Shown piece after piece: positions 1 to 8,260 of a stretch of DNA of 26,089 bases (position 1 is the first letter of the stretch; each line of letters begins with the position of its first letter). The notes beneath the pieces were generated by a model. It was not told the origin of the DNA and did not search any database. It saw only the letters and a list, made by a program, of their open reading frames with translations. The stretch comes from JANWHF01 sp036276235 (lineage in GTDB: Bacteria; Planctomycetota; Phycisphaerae; Tepidisphaerales; Tepidisphaeraceae). The translations under genes were made by a program, and so were the position numbers. The DNA lies in assembly GCA_036276235.1 (NCBI GenBank), contig DATBDZ010000141.1, forward strand, positions 1 to 26,089, read 5' to 3'.

Positions 1-669
1 CTTCGGCGTTGCGCCGGCTTTGACGTTGCCGGACGCGAGGGTCGCGGAATCGGCGGTTGCGCTCTTGTCCGGCAGGCGGATCGTCATGCCGGGACGCAGC
101 CGGCGCGGATCGATGCTGGGATTGGCCTTGGCGATCGCGTCGGCGTATTTCACGTCGCCGTACACCGAGCGGGCGATTGAAGCGAAGGTTTCGTTCTCGG
201 CGACGCGATGCGTTCCGGCAGCCTCTGTGCGAGACGTGCCGGTTTTTCCCGTGATTTCACCAGTAGCGCGGCTGCCGCCCGATCGCGGCGAAGCGCCGTC
301 GGGCTGCGCCATGTCCGGCGTGTGGGTCCGAAGGCCGGCAGAGTCCAGCTTGTCCTGGGCGCTGAGCAGCGCCGCCCAGTTGGTATTGCTGGCAGCGTTG
401 TCCGCGGGTGGATCCTTGAGGGCAATCGTTGTGTTAGCAGCCCCGACATCATTGGGCAACTCGCCGGTGGCCGAGCCGCTGTTGGCGGAAGTCTCCGCCT
501 TGAGCGGCGTGCCGCGCGCGGAAGGATCTTCGACCGCAGAGGCGACCTTGCCCTTCTTGTCGAGCGTTACGACTTTCTTGGAGGATTTCGGGACAGCAAT
601 TGCGTAGACGATCAAGACCAGAAAAAGCACCAGGCCAATCGCCACGCCGACGCGCGTATCCTTACGCAT
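1..669 (-). CDS. Membrane-anchored LysM-domain protein (partial, 3' end outside window)
   Basis: The frame is open from an ATG at 669 to the left edge (223 codons, no stop), so the C-terminus is missing. The product starts with a short basic stretch (MRKDTR) followed by a membrane segment at about residues 8-26. A low-complexity Ala/Ser/Thr/Gly-rich linker runs from about 40 to 150, and a LysM domain from about 154 to 200 (HRVAENETFASIA, then NPSIDPRRLRPGMTIRLP). LysM domains bind peptidoglycan or other N-acetylglucosamine glycans, so this is probably an inner-membrane-anchored, periplasm-facing wall-binding protein; that role is inferred. A GGGAAAGGAAG ribosome-binding site lies just upstream of the ATG. 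It begins 44 bases after the secDF stop on the same strand and may be co-transcribed with it. Its enzymatic activity, if any, would lie in the missing part. Confidence 0.85.
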   Translation of the reverse strand, partial: MRKDTRVGVAIGLVLFLVLIVYAIAVPKSSKKVVTLDKKGKVASAVEDPSARGTPLKAETSANSGSATGELPNDVGAANTTIALKDPPADNAASNTNWAALLSAQDKLDSAGLRTHTPDMAQPDGASPRSGGSRATGEITGKTGTSRTEAAGTHRVAENETFASIARSVYGDVKYADAIAKANPSIDPRRLRPGMTIRLPDKSATADSATLASGNVKAGATPK

Positions 670-713
670 AAATGGGCTTCCTTTCCCAAATGTGATCCCG
701 AATTGTGCTGATC

Positions 714-3700
714 TCAGGCGCCACTGCGTTGTAATCGTCCGCGGACGTTGGCGCCTGCTGTCTCTTCCTGCGTCTTCCCGACCAGCAAGATCGGCGAAGC
801 AATCGCAATCGAAGAGTACGTTCCTACCAATATGCCAACCAAAAGTACGAAAGTAAAGCCGTGGATGCCTTCTCCGCCAAGGAAATACATAATTGCCACG
901 GTGACGATGTTGGTGCCGGCGGTCAGCAGCGTACGCGAAAGCGTCTGATTAATGGCATCGTTGACGATCTTTCGGCTTACGTGCCCGAACTTTCCGCGGT
1001 TCTCGCGAATTCGGTCGAAGACCACGATCGTATCGATCATCGAATAGCCCATGATCGTCAGAATGCCCGCAACCACCGTCATGTTGATGCGGAATTCCTT
1101 GAGCATCAGGATATCTCTAATGCCCGGCACGTTTGCCAGATAGTGGGCAAAACCCAGGGCGGCAATTGTGAACGCCACATCATGCACCAGCGCGACGACG
1201 GTCGCGGTCCCGTATTTCAGATTGCCGAACCGGAACCAGATGTAAATCATGATGACAACGATCGACGAAAGAAGCGCCATCAGCGCATCGCTGGTCGTAT
1301 CGCTGGCCACCTGGGCATCGAAGGTCTTCACCTGCTGAAGCTGCGCCGGCTTGTTGACGGCGTCGTTGGTCAGCTTCCAGAGCGGCGCGGCAAGCTGCTC
1401 CTCCCACTTACCCTTGTCCTTGTCGAAGGGGATGTTGTCGTCGTTGGCCAGAAGGACCGCCACGCTGGCGGGCCGATCGGAATGGCTTCCGTCAGGCGTC
1501 TCGACGGCAAAATCCTGTCGGCTGCCGGCCTGATTGCCGGTCATCTGCAACTGCTGCTGGCGAATGCGATCGGCGATCGTCGTCGGCGCGAGCGGCGGCG
1601 AAATGTGATTCAGCAGAATCGCCACCCCTCCGCGATATTGCCCGGCGGATGAAACCTTAAACCCTCCCGCCCAATCGCCGGCGCTCATTGATTTCACCAG
1701 GTCGTCACTCACCGGCAGAATCGTCGTTCCCATCGCGTCGGAAAGGCTCTTGCTCGAACCATCAAACTGTGAGGGCAGCTCAACCTTCAGCAGCGTCTGC
1801 CCATCCGGCCCGCGCAGCACCTTCAGGAGTTCGTCCCTTACCTCGGTGCTGTTGGTATTGGGGCTGCTCACCTCGTAGGTCGTTTCACCCGTTCCCACGG
1901 CGACTGGCTGCGGGCTGGGGAGAAGATTTGGATTGGCCGTCTCCACTAAATCGCGAAGGTCCCTAGGCGCCATCTTCTGCTTCAATTCAAATTGCACCGA
2001 CGTCCCGCCGGCGAATTCGATGTCGAATATTTTCCCTTGCTTCACCTTAATGGCGAACAATACCGTGCCGACAGTAATCGCGATGACGCTGAACGCGATG
2101 AACGGCCCGGCCAGCTTCATCCAGTCGATATTCGGCCGCAGCAGCTTGTCCCACTTGGGGAACGTGAGCGGCAGGCTGTTGAGCGTCTTGATGTGCAGAT
2201 GATCGACCATCAGGTTGAAGACCGTCCGCGTGACAAACAACGCCGTGAACAAGCTGGCGACGATGCCGATGATCAGCGTGAGACCAAAGCCGCGCGCTTC
2301 CTCCGTGCCAAAAAGAACCAGGCAGACGGAGGTGATGACTGTCGTCATGTTGGAGTCGAAGATCGCACTGAGCGCCTTGTCATAGGCATTGCGCAGCGCG
2401 ATGCGGATACCGACGCCGTGATGCTGCTCTTCGCGCAATCGCTCGAAGACCAGCACGTTGGCATCGACGGCGGTGCCGACCGTCAGCACGATGGCGGCGA
2501 TACTCGGCAAGGTGAACGTCGCCTGCAGGGCGCTCATCACCGCGAGGATGATCAGCACGTTCATCACTACGGCGCAGAACGCCACGATGCCGGCGATGTA
2601 GTAGTAGCCGATCAAAAAGACCGCCACGACCGCGAGTCCGGCGAAGCAGGCGAGCAAGCCGGCGTGGAGGTTATCCTGGCCAAGCTGTGGACCGACGGTG
2701 CGCTCGCTGATCGGCTCGTCGCCGAGCGTTGCCGGCGAGCTGCCGGCGCGAAGCGTGCTAATCAGGTAATCGAGTTCCTCCGGCTTAAAGCCGCCGCCCC
2801 CGCCCTCGATCATTCCCGACTCGCTGATTTTACCGTTGATTTGCGGAGCGCTGATGATGCGGCCGTCGAGGACGATCGCCATCGGCTTGCCCAGGTTGGT
2901 GCCGGTGAGTTGGCCCATGTAGACGCCGCCCTGCGGATCGAACGTGAAGTTCACGGTCTTTTCGCCGTTGTCCTTCTGCCCTTCGCGGGCGTCGGTCAGC
3001 TTCCAATCCTTGGTGCCGGGGCGATGATCCATCGATTTCTGCGGAGTAATCCAAACCAGCGCATAGTATTTTTTGTTGTATTCCTGGATCGCGACGTGGC
3101 GGCCGAATTCGCTGGGCCGCTCTACTTCAAACCAGCGGAGCGTATCGCCCGCCTGCACGCGCGGGCCGTAGGTCTTGAGGTGATCGATCATTTTCTGCAT
3201 CTCGTCGGCCGGCACCTCGCCCGGCTCTGGAACGATGTGATATTCCAGCAATCCCGCGCCTTTGAGTTTGCGTTTCAGGTCGGTCACATCGTCAAAGCCC
3301 TCCTTGGCGCCGTTGATGGCGTCATAGGCGGCAACGTAATCATCGATCGCCTTGAGGCGCGAAGGGAAGTTCGCCGATTGCTCTCGCAAGGTCTGAAGAT
3401 CCTTGGCGCGATCGGGGGAAGTGAGCGTGCTGTCCAGATCATCGCGCTGCAGATTGGTGGCGGCGATCGGCGGACGCGGCGCGCTCTGGCCGGGGGCGGC
3501 CTTGGGATGCAGCGTGTTGTTGTATTCAATCCGCAGCCGCGCTTCCTCGGCGGCATTCTGTGCCGTGTGGGCCGCCTGAATCTGGTCCCACAGATTGCTC
3601 AACTTCGTGAACAGCTCTTTTCGCGTCTGGCTGTCTTCTTCAAGCCGCACCAAGTCGGCGCGGGTCTTTCCGTTTTTCTGCTCGATCGCGTCGGTCACTT

Positions 3701-4124
3701 CTTCGGGATTGATGTTGGTGGCGCTGAGCGCCTCCTGAGCCGCGACGAGCTGACGGCTCATGTTTCGTCGCGTTTCAGCACCCTGCTTGGCGTCATTGCT
3801 GAGCGGCATCTGGATTTCCAGCCGCGTATCGCCCTGCGGGCGCCAGATCAGGTTCTTGACGCCCGCCGGATCGACGCGCTGCTTGAGAATCTTTGCGACT
3901 TCGGAGGCAAGCTGCCCGGTCCGCTGCCCTCCCTCGGGCGGAGTGATCTTATAGAGAAGACTGGTGCCGCCGACGATATCGATGCCCGGATTCAGATTGT
4001 AAACCCGAGGCATCGGCTCCTTCGGATGCACGATCTTGTTGAGGACCGGCGAAAAAACGATGCAAAGCGCCCCGATCAGAACAACCAGGGAAAGCGTGAG
4101 ACGTTGGCCGTTATGTTCAGACAT
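714..4124 (-). CDS. secDF: Protein-export membrane protein SecDF (fused SecD-SecF)
   Basis: This 1136-residue protein is a fusion of SecD and SecF, the proton-driven RND-type subunits that pull translocating proteins across the inner membrane with SecYEG. The SecD half has an N-terminal membrane helix (about 10-28), the conserved GIDIVGGTS motif (47-55), the periplasmic P1 region (about 290-475), and a helix bundle (about 487-640) containing TVGTAVDANVLVFERLREE (548-566). The SecF half starts with a helix at about 672-692, has FDIEFAGGTS (700-709), a periplasmic domain, and a second bundle (about 947-1115) with DTIVVFDRIRENRG (1031-1044). Residues about 115-275 form a charged, helix-rich insertion inside P1 that is absent from E. 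coli SecD. The gene follows yajC and a small secreted-protein gene on the same strand, which matches the usual tgt-yajC-secD-secF order. Start chosen at the ATG just before the first membrane helix. Confidence 0.97.
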   Translation of the reverse strand: MSEHNGQRLTLSLVVLIGALCIVFSPVLNKIVHPKEPMPRVYNLNPGIDIVGGTSLLYKITPPEGGQRTGQLASEVAKILKQRVDPAGVKNLIWRPQGDTRLEIQMPLSNDAKQGAETRRNMSRQLVAAQEALSATNINPEEVTDAIEQKNGKTRADLVRLEEDSQTRKELFTKLSNLWDQIQAAHTAQNAAEEARLRIEYNNTLHPKAAPGQSAPRPPIAATNLQRDDLDSTLTSPDRAKDLQTLREQSANFPSRLKAIDDYVAAYDAINGAKEGFDDVTDLKRKLKGAGLLEYHIVPEPGEVPADEMQKMIDHLKTYGPRVQAGDTLRWFEVERPSEFGRHVAIQEYNKKYYALVWITPQKSMDHRPGTKDWKLTDAREGQKDNGEKTVNFTFDPQGGVYMGQLTGTNLGKPMAIVLDGRIISAPQINGKISESGMIEGGGGGFKPEELDYLISTLRAGSSPATLGDEPISERTVGPQLGQDNLHAGLLACFAGLAVVAVFLIGYYYIAGIVAFCAVVMNVLIILAVMSALQATFTLPSIAAIVLTVGTAVDANVLVFERLREEQHHGVGIRIALRNAYDKALSAIFDSNMTTVITSVCLVLFGTEEARGFGLTLIIGIVASLFTALFVTRTVFNLMVDHLHIKTLNSLPLTFPKWDKLLRPNIDWMKLAGPFIAFSVIAITVGTVLFAIKVKQGKIFDIEFAGGTSVQFELKQKMAPRDLRDLVETANPNLLPSPQPVAVGTGETTYEVSSPNTNSTEVRDELLKVLRGPDGQTLLKVELPSQFDGSSKSLSDAMGTTILPVSDDLVKSMSAGDWAGGFKVSSAGQYRGGVAILLNHISPPLAPTTIADRIRQQQLQMTGNQAGSRQDFAVETPDGSHSDRPASVAVLLANDDNIPFDKDKGKWEEQLAAPLWKLTNDAVNKPAQLQQVKTFDAQVASDTTSDALMALLSSIVVIMIYIWFRFGNLKYGTATVVALVHDVAFTIAALGFAHYLANVPGIRDILMLKEFRINMTVVAGILTIMGYSMIDTIVVFDRIRENRGKFGHVSRKIVNDAINQTLSRTLLTAGTNIVTVAIMYFLGGEGIHGFTFVLLVGILVGTYSSIAIASPILLVGKTQEETAGANVRGRLQRSGA

Positions 4125-4178
4125 GGCTGGGTTTCCAAAAAGCAGTTACGACAGACAATCCCAACAACCGACGGCACC

Positions 4179-4256
4179 CGTCATGCTGAGGGACCCCGAA
4201 GCATCTGGCCGGATTGCGCTGACGGGCCAGATGTTTCGGAGTACCTCTGCATGACG
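4179..4256. repeat. Intergenic palindrome, family G, copy 1
   Basis: This imperfect inverted repeat has left arm CGTCATGCTGAGGGACCCCG (from 4179) and right arm with CGGAGTACCTCTGCATGACG (ending 4256). It lies in the 225-base gap between secDF and the upstream small secreted-protein gene. The same family recurs at 20441-20516, 22839-22870 (right arm only) and 24204-24281. Apart from this element, no gene or clear signal is seen in 4125-4349. Confidence 0.85.
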
Positions 4257-4349
4257 GTTGCTGTGTTCATCGGAAAATGAAGATGGATAGGCGGATTACG
4301 ACCGGACAGGATAGCGCGCCGATCTAATCGGCCGCGGAGAAGGGATCGT

Positions 4350-4844
4350 CTATCGAATCGGCGGACCGGTCGGCTGGAGATGAGCACTTAGCGAGGCGGA
4401 GAATAAGCCGCGTGCTGAATCGAATGCCGGCGTCACCAGGAGCAACGAGAGATCGAGGGATTGCGATTCAGCATCAGCAATAAACGCGGCGTCTGATGAT
4501 CCATCGAACGACTGATGAGTATGTTGTGCGTTAGCACCGACGGTGACAAGCTCATCGATCGCGATAGCTTCAATTCCACGGCCATGCCGATGCGATGACC
4601 CGCGTTCGCCCGTGCCGCGCCGGGCGGAAGCGCGCCGCTCGGCGTCGCTCATTTCTTCCGGCCGCACATTGGCCGCATCGCGCGCCGCCTGCATCGTCGC
4701 CCCGCCGCGATTAGGGCGGTCTTCATCCTTGGCGGCCAGCGCACAATCCGCCTGCGCCGCCGCGATAACCGGGGCGAACGTCAGGCAGAGCATTGCCTGG
4801 GTGAGCAATGCGAGCAGGAACTTTTTTGCGCGGGAAAGGGTCAT
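4350..4844 (-). CDS. Small secreted protein of unknown function in the sec operon
   Basis: This 164-residue protein is not a family I recognise. Its first 32 residues form a convincing Sec signal peptide: basic MTLSRAKK, a hydrophobic core LLALLTQAMLCLTF, and a likely cleavage near AAAQA. The mature part is short, Ala/Arg/Ser-rich, with a charged section (about residues 40-90) and a His-containing stretch HTHQSFDGSSDA, and it lacks membrane helices. No Shine-Dalgarno is visible, because the bases before the ATG belong to the 92-base palindrome that separates it from yajC. It is codirectional with yajC and secDF, so co-transcription is likely. The signal peptide is the main evidence that the frame is real; the mature sequence has no motif that would suggest a job. 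Confidence 0.6.
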   Translation of the reverse strand: MTLSRAKKFLLALLTQAMLCLTFAPVIAAAQADCALAAKDEDRPNRGGATMQAARDAANVRPEEMSDAERRASARRGTGERGSSHRHGRGIEAIAIDELVTVGANAQHTHQSFDGSSDAAFIADAESQSLDLSLLLVTPAFDSARGLFSASLSAHLQPTGPPIR

Positions 4845-4845
4845 G

Positions 4846-4937
4846 AATAAGTTGTCAGTTGTCAGTTGTCAGTTGTCAGTTGCAAATGGAGGGGCTTTCT
4901 CCACTGGCAACTGACAACTGGCAACTGACAACTTATT
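4846..4937. repeat. 92-base palindrome between yajC and the next gene
   Basis: The ends are exact inverted copies: AATAAGTTGTCAGTTG at 4846-4861 and its complement at 4922-4937. The arms are built from repeats of GTTGTCA (left) and CAACTGACAA/CAACTGGCAA (right), with an inner TGGAG/CTCCA stem near the loop. The element starts two bases after the yajC stop codon and ends one base before the ATG of the following gene, so it fills the whole spacer. As RNA it would form a long hairpin that could attenuate or process the transcript; that is inference. Confidence 0.9.
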
Positions 4938-4939
4938 TC

Positions 4940-5311
4940 CTATTTCGCTTCTGCCTTATCCTCTTCCGTCACGACGCGCTGGATGGCGCTTCGGGAGAAC
5001 TTGATCTTTGTATTATTGCTCTCATCGACCTTCACGACCACTTCTCCCTCGCGAACTTCTACGACAGTGCCGAGGATGCCGCCGATCGTTTGGATGCGGT
5101 CGCCGCGCTTCATGTTGTCGAGCATCGATTGCCGCTGGCGGGTGTCCTTGCGCTTCGAGCTCATCGAGAAAATGTAGACGACGACGAGCATCATCAGCAG
5201 CGGGAAGGTCCAACTGGTGAAGAAGTCGCCCCATCCCGGCGGATGGGCCGGCTGCGTGGCTGCCGGTGCGTCGGCAAGAATCATCAGGGTGCGTGTCACA
5301 AAGCTGCTCAA
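4940..5311 (-). CDS. yajC: Sec translocon accessory subunit YajC
   Basis: This 123-residue protein is the small single-span membrane partner of SecDF in the Sec holotranslocon. A membrane helix lies at about residues 31-50 (SWTFPLLMMLVVVYIFSM). It is followed by the family hallmark: a basic segment, MLDNMKRGDRIQTIGGILGTV (within 64-84), then VVEVREGEVVVKVDESNNTKIKFSRSAI. The start used is a TTG at 5311, because AAGGAG sits five bases upstream and the TTGA overlap couples it to the tgt stop. An in-frame ATG at residue 10 (5284) is the alternative and would give a protein nearer the usual family length. It is followed by a large palindrome, then a small secreted-protein gene and secDF, all on this strand. 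Confidence 0.95.
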   Translation of the reverse strand: MSSFVTRTLMILADAPAATQPAHPPGWGDFFTSWTFPLLMMLVVVYIFSMSSKRKDTRQRQSMLDNMKRGDRIQTIGGILGTVVEVREGEVVVKVDESNNTKIKFSRSAIQRVVTEEDKAEAK

Positions 5312-6480
5312 TCCATCTCCTTCGATTGTTCGGTATTTTCAGGTTCGCCCGCCGGCCCGAGCTGGCATCGCGCGTCCTGGGCGCGAAACTGCTCGAACGT
5401 TCCTCCGCCGATGGCTTTGCGGATATCGGCCATCAGGCGCTGGTAGAACCGAATATTATGCACGGAAAGCAGGACCGGGCCAAGCATCTCGCCCGCGAAA
5501 AAAAAGTGCCGGATCGCCCCGCGCGAGAAATTGCGGCAGGCATAGCAGTCGCAACCCTCCTCCACCGGCCCCCGATCACGGGCAAATCGGCTATTCCGCA
5601 GCCGAATCGGACCATGGGCGGTAAATGCGTAAGCATTGCGCCCATTACGAGTTGGCATCACGCAATCAAACATGTCGATCCCACTGGCGACCCCCGCCAC
5701 GACGTCGCGCGGAAAACCCACGCCCATCAAATAGCGCGGCTTCTGTTCCGGCAACATCGGCGTCACCCCCGCCAAAACCTGCTTCATCGCCTCAAACCCT
5801 TCGCCCACGGCCAGGCCCCCCACCGCATATCCCGGAAAATCCATCGCGATCAGCTCGGCGGCACATTTGCCGCGTAGATCCAGATCGGCCCCTCCCTGCA
5901 CAATGGCAAACAGCGCCTGATCATCAGGCCGCTGATGGGCCGCCTTGCACAATTCGGCCCATCGCAGCGTTCGCTCAACCGCCTGCGCCTGATACGCGCG
6001 CTCGGCAGTGCCCGGCGGGCATTCATCAAACGCCATGATGATGTCCGCACCCAGATCATTCTGCACCTGAATGCTCCGCCGCGGCGTCAGCTCGATGATC
6101 GAGCCATCGATATGACTCTTAAATGAAACGCCCTCATCTGAAATCGTGCGAATATCGGACAGCGAAAAAACCTGGAACCCGCCGCTATCGGTCAGGATCG
6201 GCCCCGGCCAACTCATGAAGGCGTGCAAATCGCCCAGTTCCTTAACCGTCTGCTCTCCCGGCCGAAGAAGCAGATGATAGGTGTTAGCGAGAATGATCTG
6301 CGATCCGGTCGCGGCCACCTGATCCGGCAACACACCCTTAATCGTTCCCTGGGTCCCAACGGGCATAAACGCGGGAGTATCGAAAGAACCATGGCGTGTC
6401 GAAACGCGGCCGAGGCGCGCGTGCGATGCGGGGTCTTTTGCAATCAGTTGGTAACTCAGCGGTCCGGGCGAATCAGTCAT
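5308..6480 (-). CDS. tgt: tRNA-guanine transglycosylase (queuosine pathway)
   Basis: This 390-residue protein matches bacterial Tgt, which swaps guanine 34 of GUN-anticodon tRNAs for preQ1 in the cytosol. Visible hallmarks are TDSGGFQVFSL (97-107, with D98 the base-recognition/general acid region), the DECPP segment (152-156), GGLAVGE (221-227), and GIDMFDCVMPTRNGR, in which D269 aligns with the nucleophilic aspartate. The zinc site CDCYAC...H uses C310, C312, C315 and H341. Length and motif order are full and normal. The C-terminus (SKEMD) overlaps the yajC start. Linkage of tgt, yajC and secDF is the common bacterial arrangement, so this is the first gene of the export operon. The upstream 234-base gap to a divergent gene contains two repeats. 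Confidence 0.97.
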   Translation of the reverse strand: MTDSPGPLSYQLIAKDPASHARLGRVSTRHGSFDTPAFMPVGTQGTIKGVLPDQVAATGSQIILANTYHLLLRPGEQTVKELGDLHAFMSWPGPILTDSGGFQVFSLSDIRTISDEGVSFKSHIDGSIIELTPRRSIQVQNDLGADIIMAFDECPPGTAERAYQAQAVERTLRWAELCKAAHQRPDDQALFAIVQGGADLDLRGKCAAELIAMDFPGYAVGGLAVGEGFEAMKQVLAGVTPMLPEQKPRYLMGVGFPRDVVAGVASGIDMFDCVMPTRNGRNAYAFTAHGPIRLRNSRFARDRGPVEEGCDCYACRNFSRGAIRHFFFAGEMLGPVLLSVHNIRFYQRLMADIRKAIGGGTFEQFRAQDARCQLGPAGEPENTEQSKEMD

Positions 6481-6554
6481 CGGAGCGGATTCTGGGGTGG
6501 AACGAGCGAATGCTCAAGCGAACGAGCGGAAGTTCGCAAAACCGCGAATGGAAA

Positions 6555-6632
6555 ATCCGGGGCTTCCGCCCTCGGCTATCAGGAAGGATGAATCAAATTC
6601 CTTCATGTTAGCCGAGGGCGGAAGCCCCGGAT
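6555..6632. repeat. Perfect 24-base inverted repeat in divergent spacer (family B)
   Basis: The arm at 6555-6578 (ATCCGGGGCTTCCGCCCTCG...) is the exact reverse complement of 6609-6632. The 30-base loop can pair further through GAAGGA (6583-6588) and TCCTTC. It lies between the divergent tgt gene and the gene starting at 6715, so it may affect either transcript, but no promoter can be placed confidently around it. Confidence 0.9.
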
Positions 6633-6671
6633 GATTGCGGGGACGGTGGCGCGCTTGAACTCTTCCTCCCA

Positions 6672-6713
6672 AAACCCGAAACTCGAAACCCGAAACCGGA
6701 AACTGGAAACTCA
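6672..6713. repeat. Six tandem 7-base repeats directly before a start codon
   Basis: Six units follow the pattern AAAC[C/T][C/G]G: AAACCCG, AAACTCG, AAACCCG, AAACCGG, AAACTGG, AAACTCA. The array ends two bases before the ATG at 6715. The last units contain GGAAA, the only Shine-Dalgarno-like string for that gene. Confidence 0.85.
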
Positions 6714-6714
6714 C

Positions 6715-7422
6715 ATGGGCCTGACCATCCACTATTCCCTTCGATCGGACGTCGCGGATGCCGCTGGCGCTCGCAAGCTGATCGAGCAGCTTCACCGCAG
6801 AGCGCGCGATCTGCCGTTTGGGAGCGTGGGAGCTATTGCGGATTTAAGCGGGGACGCGTGTGATTTTGAGCAAGAGGAGCACGAGCCAGAGCATCATTGG
6901 CTTCTCATCCACGCCGTCGCGAACATCCAGCGCGGCGACGACTGGATTTCCGCGACACCGACGCACGTCATCGCGTTTTCCACCTCGCCCGCTGAAGGCT
7001 CAGAGTCGGCGAATTTTGGCTTGTGCCGATATCCGCGCACGATCGATCACGATGGCACGCAGATCGAGACGTCACTTGACGGTTGGACCTGGGCATCTTT
7101 CTGCAAGACCCAATATGCGAGCAATCCAGCCGTCGGCGGAATCGAGAACTTTCTCCGCGCGCATCTATCCATAATCCAATTGCTGGACTACGCCAAAGAC
7201 ATCGGAATCCTGCACGACGTGACAGATGAAGGCGGCTACTGGGAGAAGCGTGATGCACGCGCCCTGGCCGACGAGATTGGCCGCTGGAACGCGATGATCG
7301 CAGGAGTCGCCGGCAAGCTGAAAGACCACCTCGGCGACAAAAGCATCCAATCTGAAATCACCAAATTCCCAAATTTCGAACGACTCGAAGCGGAGGGGCG
7401 AGCGGGTGAGAATGGAGATTGA
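6715..7422 (+). CDS. Conserved hypothetical protein (MGLTIHYSL-type N-terminus)
   Basis: This 235-residue, apparently soluble protein has no signal peptide or membrane helix, so it is probably cytosolic. I recall the opening MGLTIHYSLRSD and the following LPFGSVGAIADLSGDACDF from uncharacterised proteins of planctomycetes and other soil bacteria, but I cannot assign a function. Notable features are a cluster of acidic and His residues (EEHEPEHHW, about 54-62), a central FGLCRYPRTI segment, WASFCKTQYASNP, and a helical C-terminus with DEGGYWEKRD. The ATG at 6715 is preferred over one at 6631 because the protein-like sequence starts here and the extra upstream codons fall in the tandem repeat. 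It ends head to head with the next gene: its TGA finishes at 7422 and the opposite stop begins at 7423. Confidence 0.85.
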   Translation: MGLTIHYSLRSDVADAAGARKLIEQLHRRARDLPFGSVGAIADLSGDACDFEQEEHEPEHHWLLIHAVANIQRGDDWISATPTHVIAFSTSPAEGSESANFGLCRYPRTIDHDGTQIETSLDGWTWASFCKTQYASNPAVGGIENFLRAHLSIIQLLDYAKDIGILHDVTDEGGYWEKRDARALADEIGRWNAMIAGVAGKLKDHLGDKSIQSEITKFPNFERLEAEGRAGENGD

Positions 7423-8136
7423 TTATCGGCGTCGGCCGCCGCCACCGCTGCTGGAGCGGCTGCTGTTGCCGCCTCCACCGCCGCTGTTGGCTTGGGCTGC
7501 GGCCTGCGCGGCTTGGGCGGCGGCGTATTCCTTCCGGGCCTGCGCTAGCGCGGTCTGATCATCATCGATTTGCTTCTGGGCGGCGGCTACATCCTTGTCG
7601 CTCTTTAGTTGATCGGCCTCGGTCTTCTTCAACTCGACAATCTTGCTGTTGGCAGTGGCGATGGCCGTCTTGGCCTCGGCGATCGATGGATCGGCGGCCA
7701 GCGCGTCACGCTCCATCTTGCTGACGGCGTTTCCATCGGCCAGCACTTCGCTGGCGGCTTTGGTTATCTGGTCAGGCGTCGCCGACGGATCGTTGCGGAG
7801 CTTATCGCGTTTCTCCTCGGCGGCTTTCTTCTTGGCCACCGCCGCCATGTACGCGGGCTTGGTCTGGAGCGCTTCGATGATCGGCTTGGTCAGCGATTCG
7901 AATTTCGCCTGCGCGTCCTTGAGAGCCGTGGTGGCATCCGTCCATTCGGATGTGCCTTCAAACGCGGCCTTCACCTTATTCTTCGCCTCGGCCAGCGCCT
8001 TCTGGTCTTTGGTGACCTTGGCTTGGGCATCGTTTACTTTCTGGCGGCTTGGGTCGCTGTTATTTTGTCCGAAGGCGATCGTCGAGCCGATCGAAATCAC
8101 AAGTGCCAGTGAACAGGAGGTAAAGGCGTGTCGCAT
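7423..8136 (-). CDS. Exported coiled-coil protein with Gly/Ser/Arg-rich tail
   Basis: This 237-residue protein has a Sec signal peptide (MRHAFTSC, core LALVISIGSTIAF, cleavage near AFGQ, residue 23). The mature part is a Lys/Ala/Asp/Gln-rich helix with heptad-like spacing from about 30 to 215 (for example DAQAKVTKDQKALAEAKNKV) and no cysteines. It ends in a low-complexity tail of Gly runs, Ser/Arg and a final RRR (218-237). No enzyme motif is present, so a structural or envelope role is the most that can be inferred. GGGAG lies nine bases upstream of the chosen ATG; a longer version beginning at 8235 would hide the signal peptide and is less likely. The convergent neighbour leaves no room for a terminator between the two stop codons. 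Confidence 0.8.
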   Translation of the reverse strand: MRHAFTSCSLALVISIGSTIAFGQNNSDPSRQKVNDAQAKVTKDQKALAEAKNKVKAAFEGTSEWTDATTALKDAQAKFESLTKPIIEALQTKPAYMAAVAKKKAAEEKRDKLRNDPSATPDQITKAASEVLADGNAVSKMERDALAADPSIAEAKTAIATANSKIVELKKTEADQLKSDKDVAAAQKQIDDDQTALAQARKEYAAAQAAQAAAQANSGGGGGNSSRSSSGGGGRRR

Positions 8137-8260
8137 GAATTTGATCTCCCGATCGTTGCATCGATCCGGAGCAAATCCGGCCGATGACACATTCCGCGCT
8201 AATGGGGAAGGACAGTCTACCGGCACTCCCCGCAAAACTCCATAAACAAATTGGGAGGAG

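Noticed and set aside
20..711. Plus-strand open frames of 195 and 167 codons at the left edge
   Set aside because: The minus strand encodes a clear anchor plus LysM domain over the same bases; the plus frames show no recognisable features.
1992..4280. 762-codon open frame on the plus strand
   Set aside because: It is antisense to secDF, whose domains and motifs are unmistakable. The translation is rich in Arg, Asp, His and Gln without any domain, as expected for a high-GC shadow frame.
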